From Flammeovirga sp. SJP92 (GTDB taxonomy: Bacteria; Bacteroidota; Bacteroidia; Cytophagales; Flammeovirgaceae), in contig NZ_LQAQ01000020.1 in the NCBI RefSeq assembly GCF_001583495.1, positions 1-64,000 on the forward strand: 64,000 nucleotides of DNA, read 5' to 3'. The notes under the pieces are model-generated. The model was not told the origin of the DNA and did no database searches. It worked only from the letters and a program-made list of their open reading frames with translations. Position numbers and translations under genes: made by a program. Positions 62,638 to 64,000 of this stretch are shown here, piece after piece (the first letter of the stretch is position 1; every line of letters begins with the position of its first letter).

Positions 62638-64000
62638 TTATTTTATTAACTTCTTCCAAAATTTATGGCCTTCAGAAGACTCTAACAGTAGATAATATAT
62701 TCCGTTTTCCATTGTAGAGAAATCAATTGCTAATTGTGATTGCTGATTTTCTCTTGATAGTAGTTTTTGGCCATTTCCATTAAACAAAACTACTTGATAA
62801 GTAGTATTTTGCCTTAATTGGATATGAAGTTGACTCACCACTGGATTTGGATAAATTTTGATATCTTCCAATACACTTCTGCCTATTGTGATTTTTCTTG
62901 CATTCGATGCATTACATTCGCCGATAGGCTTCCACCAATGATCCGCTGTACCTGGAGTTACATTGTACAAGTTATTGACCACTGATTCATACAGCATTCC
63001 TTGATAACTCACTACATCTCCACTCTGATAAATAGATGGGTACCCTGTATATTCTTCTACTCCATCACAATCTCCTACACTAGCTTTTTCTATTACTGTA
63101 ATGGTCACCGAAACAGAAGCTTGACCACCCTCATTATCCTTCACTGTTGTATTGATTGTATGATTTCCAAATGAAGATGGAGTGAAATCGAATGTAGATT
63201 GATTGAAAGTATTACCATCCACAGTTGATACAATGGAAGTTATTTGACCATCAGTATCATTGGCTATAATGGAAACACTTATTGGAGCCAATACTTGTTG
63301 CTCAATATTCGTATCCACAATAATACTTGCAGTTGGCAACTGGTTTTCTGTTATTTCTTCTTGGAAAAGAATTTGAATATTTTGCGTTGTAGATTGACCT
63401 TTTGAATCCGTTGCAATGGCAGAAAGGATATATTGTCCAAATGCTGTAGGTGTAAAAGTAAATTGTGGTTGCGTGCTGATTTCTTGGTCATCTACTAAAA
63501 TACGCCAAGTAATTAAACCTTTATCATCTGTGCCTTCCACTTGAATACTGACAGCAGAAAGTGAAGTATAAGTGGTGTTATTGGCAGGTGAAATGAAATT
63601 AACAGTCGGTGGATTATCTACTTCTCCACCACCTGAACATGTCCCCAATAATTGCCATGTCGAAGGATCTTGATCAGGTTGATTTCCTGTCGACCACCAC
63701 TTCTGGAAAGTGTAAAGTTGATTGTTATACACCACTCTAATACCATTGGTCTGATAAGTTTTGGTGGCACTCCACTCTTCCACACCAGTACAATCAAAAG
63801 TAAAACCAGGGCAAGTCGCTTTGATTTTCCATACTCCTGCATCTCCAGGAAGATCTGTTTCTTTTGTTTCCCAAGCCGCACTGTACACAATTCCTCCGTA
63901 CACTACTTCTTCTCCACCTGTATACACCTTAGGCTCCCATTCCGTACCACAATTCACTTTAGGATCAATCACATCCACTTCATAATTCAAGGTACTCTGC
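62638..64000 (-). CDS. T9SS-exported protein with chitin-binding-like and Ig-like modules (partial, 5' end outside)
   Basis: The minus-strand frame is open to the window edge, so only the C-terminal part (at least 454 residues) is seen. It contains two chitin-binding-like modules (about WSATKTYQTNGIRVVYNNQLY and EEVVYGGIVYSAAWE), two Ig/PKD-like domains (PTVNFISPANNTTY; PTASIIVDTNI), a third binding module (DVVSYQGMLYES, DHWWKPIGEC) and a T9SS type A sorting domain (IKIYPNPVVSQL, NGQKLLSRE, ending FWKKLIK). The missing N-terminal part probably holds a catalytic domain, such as a chitinase or another glycoside hydrolase. Confidence 0.9.
   Translation of the reverse strand, partial: QSTLNYEVDVIDPKVNCGTEWEPKVYTGGEEVVYGGIVYSAAWETKETDLPGDAGVWKIKATCPGFTFDCTGVEEWSATKTYQTNGIRVVYNNQLYTFQKWWSTGNQPDQDPSTWQLLGTCSGGGEVDNPPTVNFISPANNTTYTSLSAVSIQVEGTDDKGLITWRILVDDQEISTQPQFTFTPTAFGQYILSAIATDSKGQSTTQNIQILFQEEITENQLPTASIIVDTNIEQQVLAPISVSIIANDTDGQITSIVSTVDGNTFNQSTFDFTPSSFGNHTINTTVKDNEGGQASVSVTITVIEKASVGDCDGVEEYTGYPSIYQSGDVVSYQGMLYESVVNNLYNVTPGTADHWWKPIGECNASNARKITIGRSVLEDIKIYPNPVVSQLHIQLRQNTTYQVVLFNGNGQKLLSRENQQSQLAIDFSTMENGIYYLLLESSEGHKFWKKLIK

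Overview
The window looks like a chromosome segment from a marine, polysaccharide-degrading member of the Bacteroidota, most like Flammeovirga or a close relative in the Cytophagales. The base composition is AT-rich. Secreted proteins include DcaP-like porins, an FGly sulfatase, a GH3 enzyme and a protein with a type IX secretion (T9SS) C-terminal sorting domain and chitin-binding-like modules. Several promoters carry the Bacteroidota -7 box TAnnTTTG. The genus is inferred from protein style; no rRNA is present.

Layout. 0.2-5 kb: a small catabolic cluster (zinc-type alcohol dehydrogenase, KduD-like SDR, MaoC-type dehydratase) with an IclR regulator and a divergent beta-propeller lactonase. 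5-12 kb: a defence-type island holding an OLD-like ATPase/TOPRIM nuclease plus UvrD-like helicase pair (Gabija type, gajA-gajB), an HU/DUF4469 protein, a TonB-domain protein and a frameshifted DUF1016/YhcG nuclease; it ends at the 3' end of a tRNA-Arg(CCG). 12-16 kb: two tandem paralogous DcaP-like porins. 16-21 kb: a NarL-type sensor kinase and regulator followed by three short units (48-aa lipoprotein, a putative small RNA, a sulfatase) whose promoters share an upstream box at identical spacing. 21-34 kb: housekeeping and accessory genes, including nitronate monooxygenase, a three-gene ABC/membrane operon, SDR plus hydrolase, a DUF427 protein, a Rieske-glutamate synthase fusion and an AraC regulator.

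33.7-45 kb: an array of mostly unknown single genes, all on the minus strand, separated by related 90-190 bp repeats. It includes a possible gasdermin-like protein, a possible papain-like peptidase, a possible membrane-anchored nuclease and an IS30-type HTH protein with a small upstream ORF. 43-55 kb: a sugar-utilisation cluster on the minus strand (alpha/beta hydrolase lipoprotein, GH3, six-hairpin glycosidase lipoprotein, sugar porter, mannose-6-phosphate isomerase-like protein, ROK kinase, GntR regulator with a palindromic operator), consistent with release, uptake, phosphorylation and isomerisation of a hexose. 55-64 kb: an AsmA-like protein, a GNAT acetyltransferase, an Omp85-like barrel, an AI-2E family permease and the C-terminal part of a T9SS-exported protein.

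The gaps are full of small non-coding repeats: a four-hairpin REP/MITE-like element (about 135 bp), a 164-bp element with terminal inverted repeats, a family built around an AAGCG-type hairpin, and the repeats of the gene array. The strongest new leads are the shared operator at three promoters beside the two-component system, the cassette-like array and the possible gasdermin inside it. Family calls come from reading the sequence and from memory; no database search was run.
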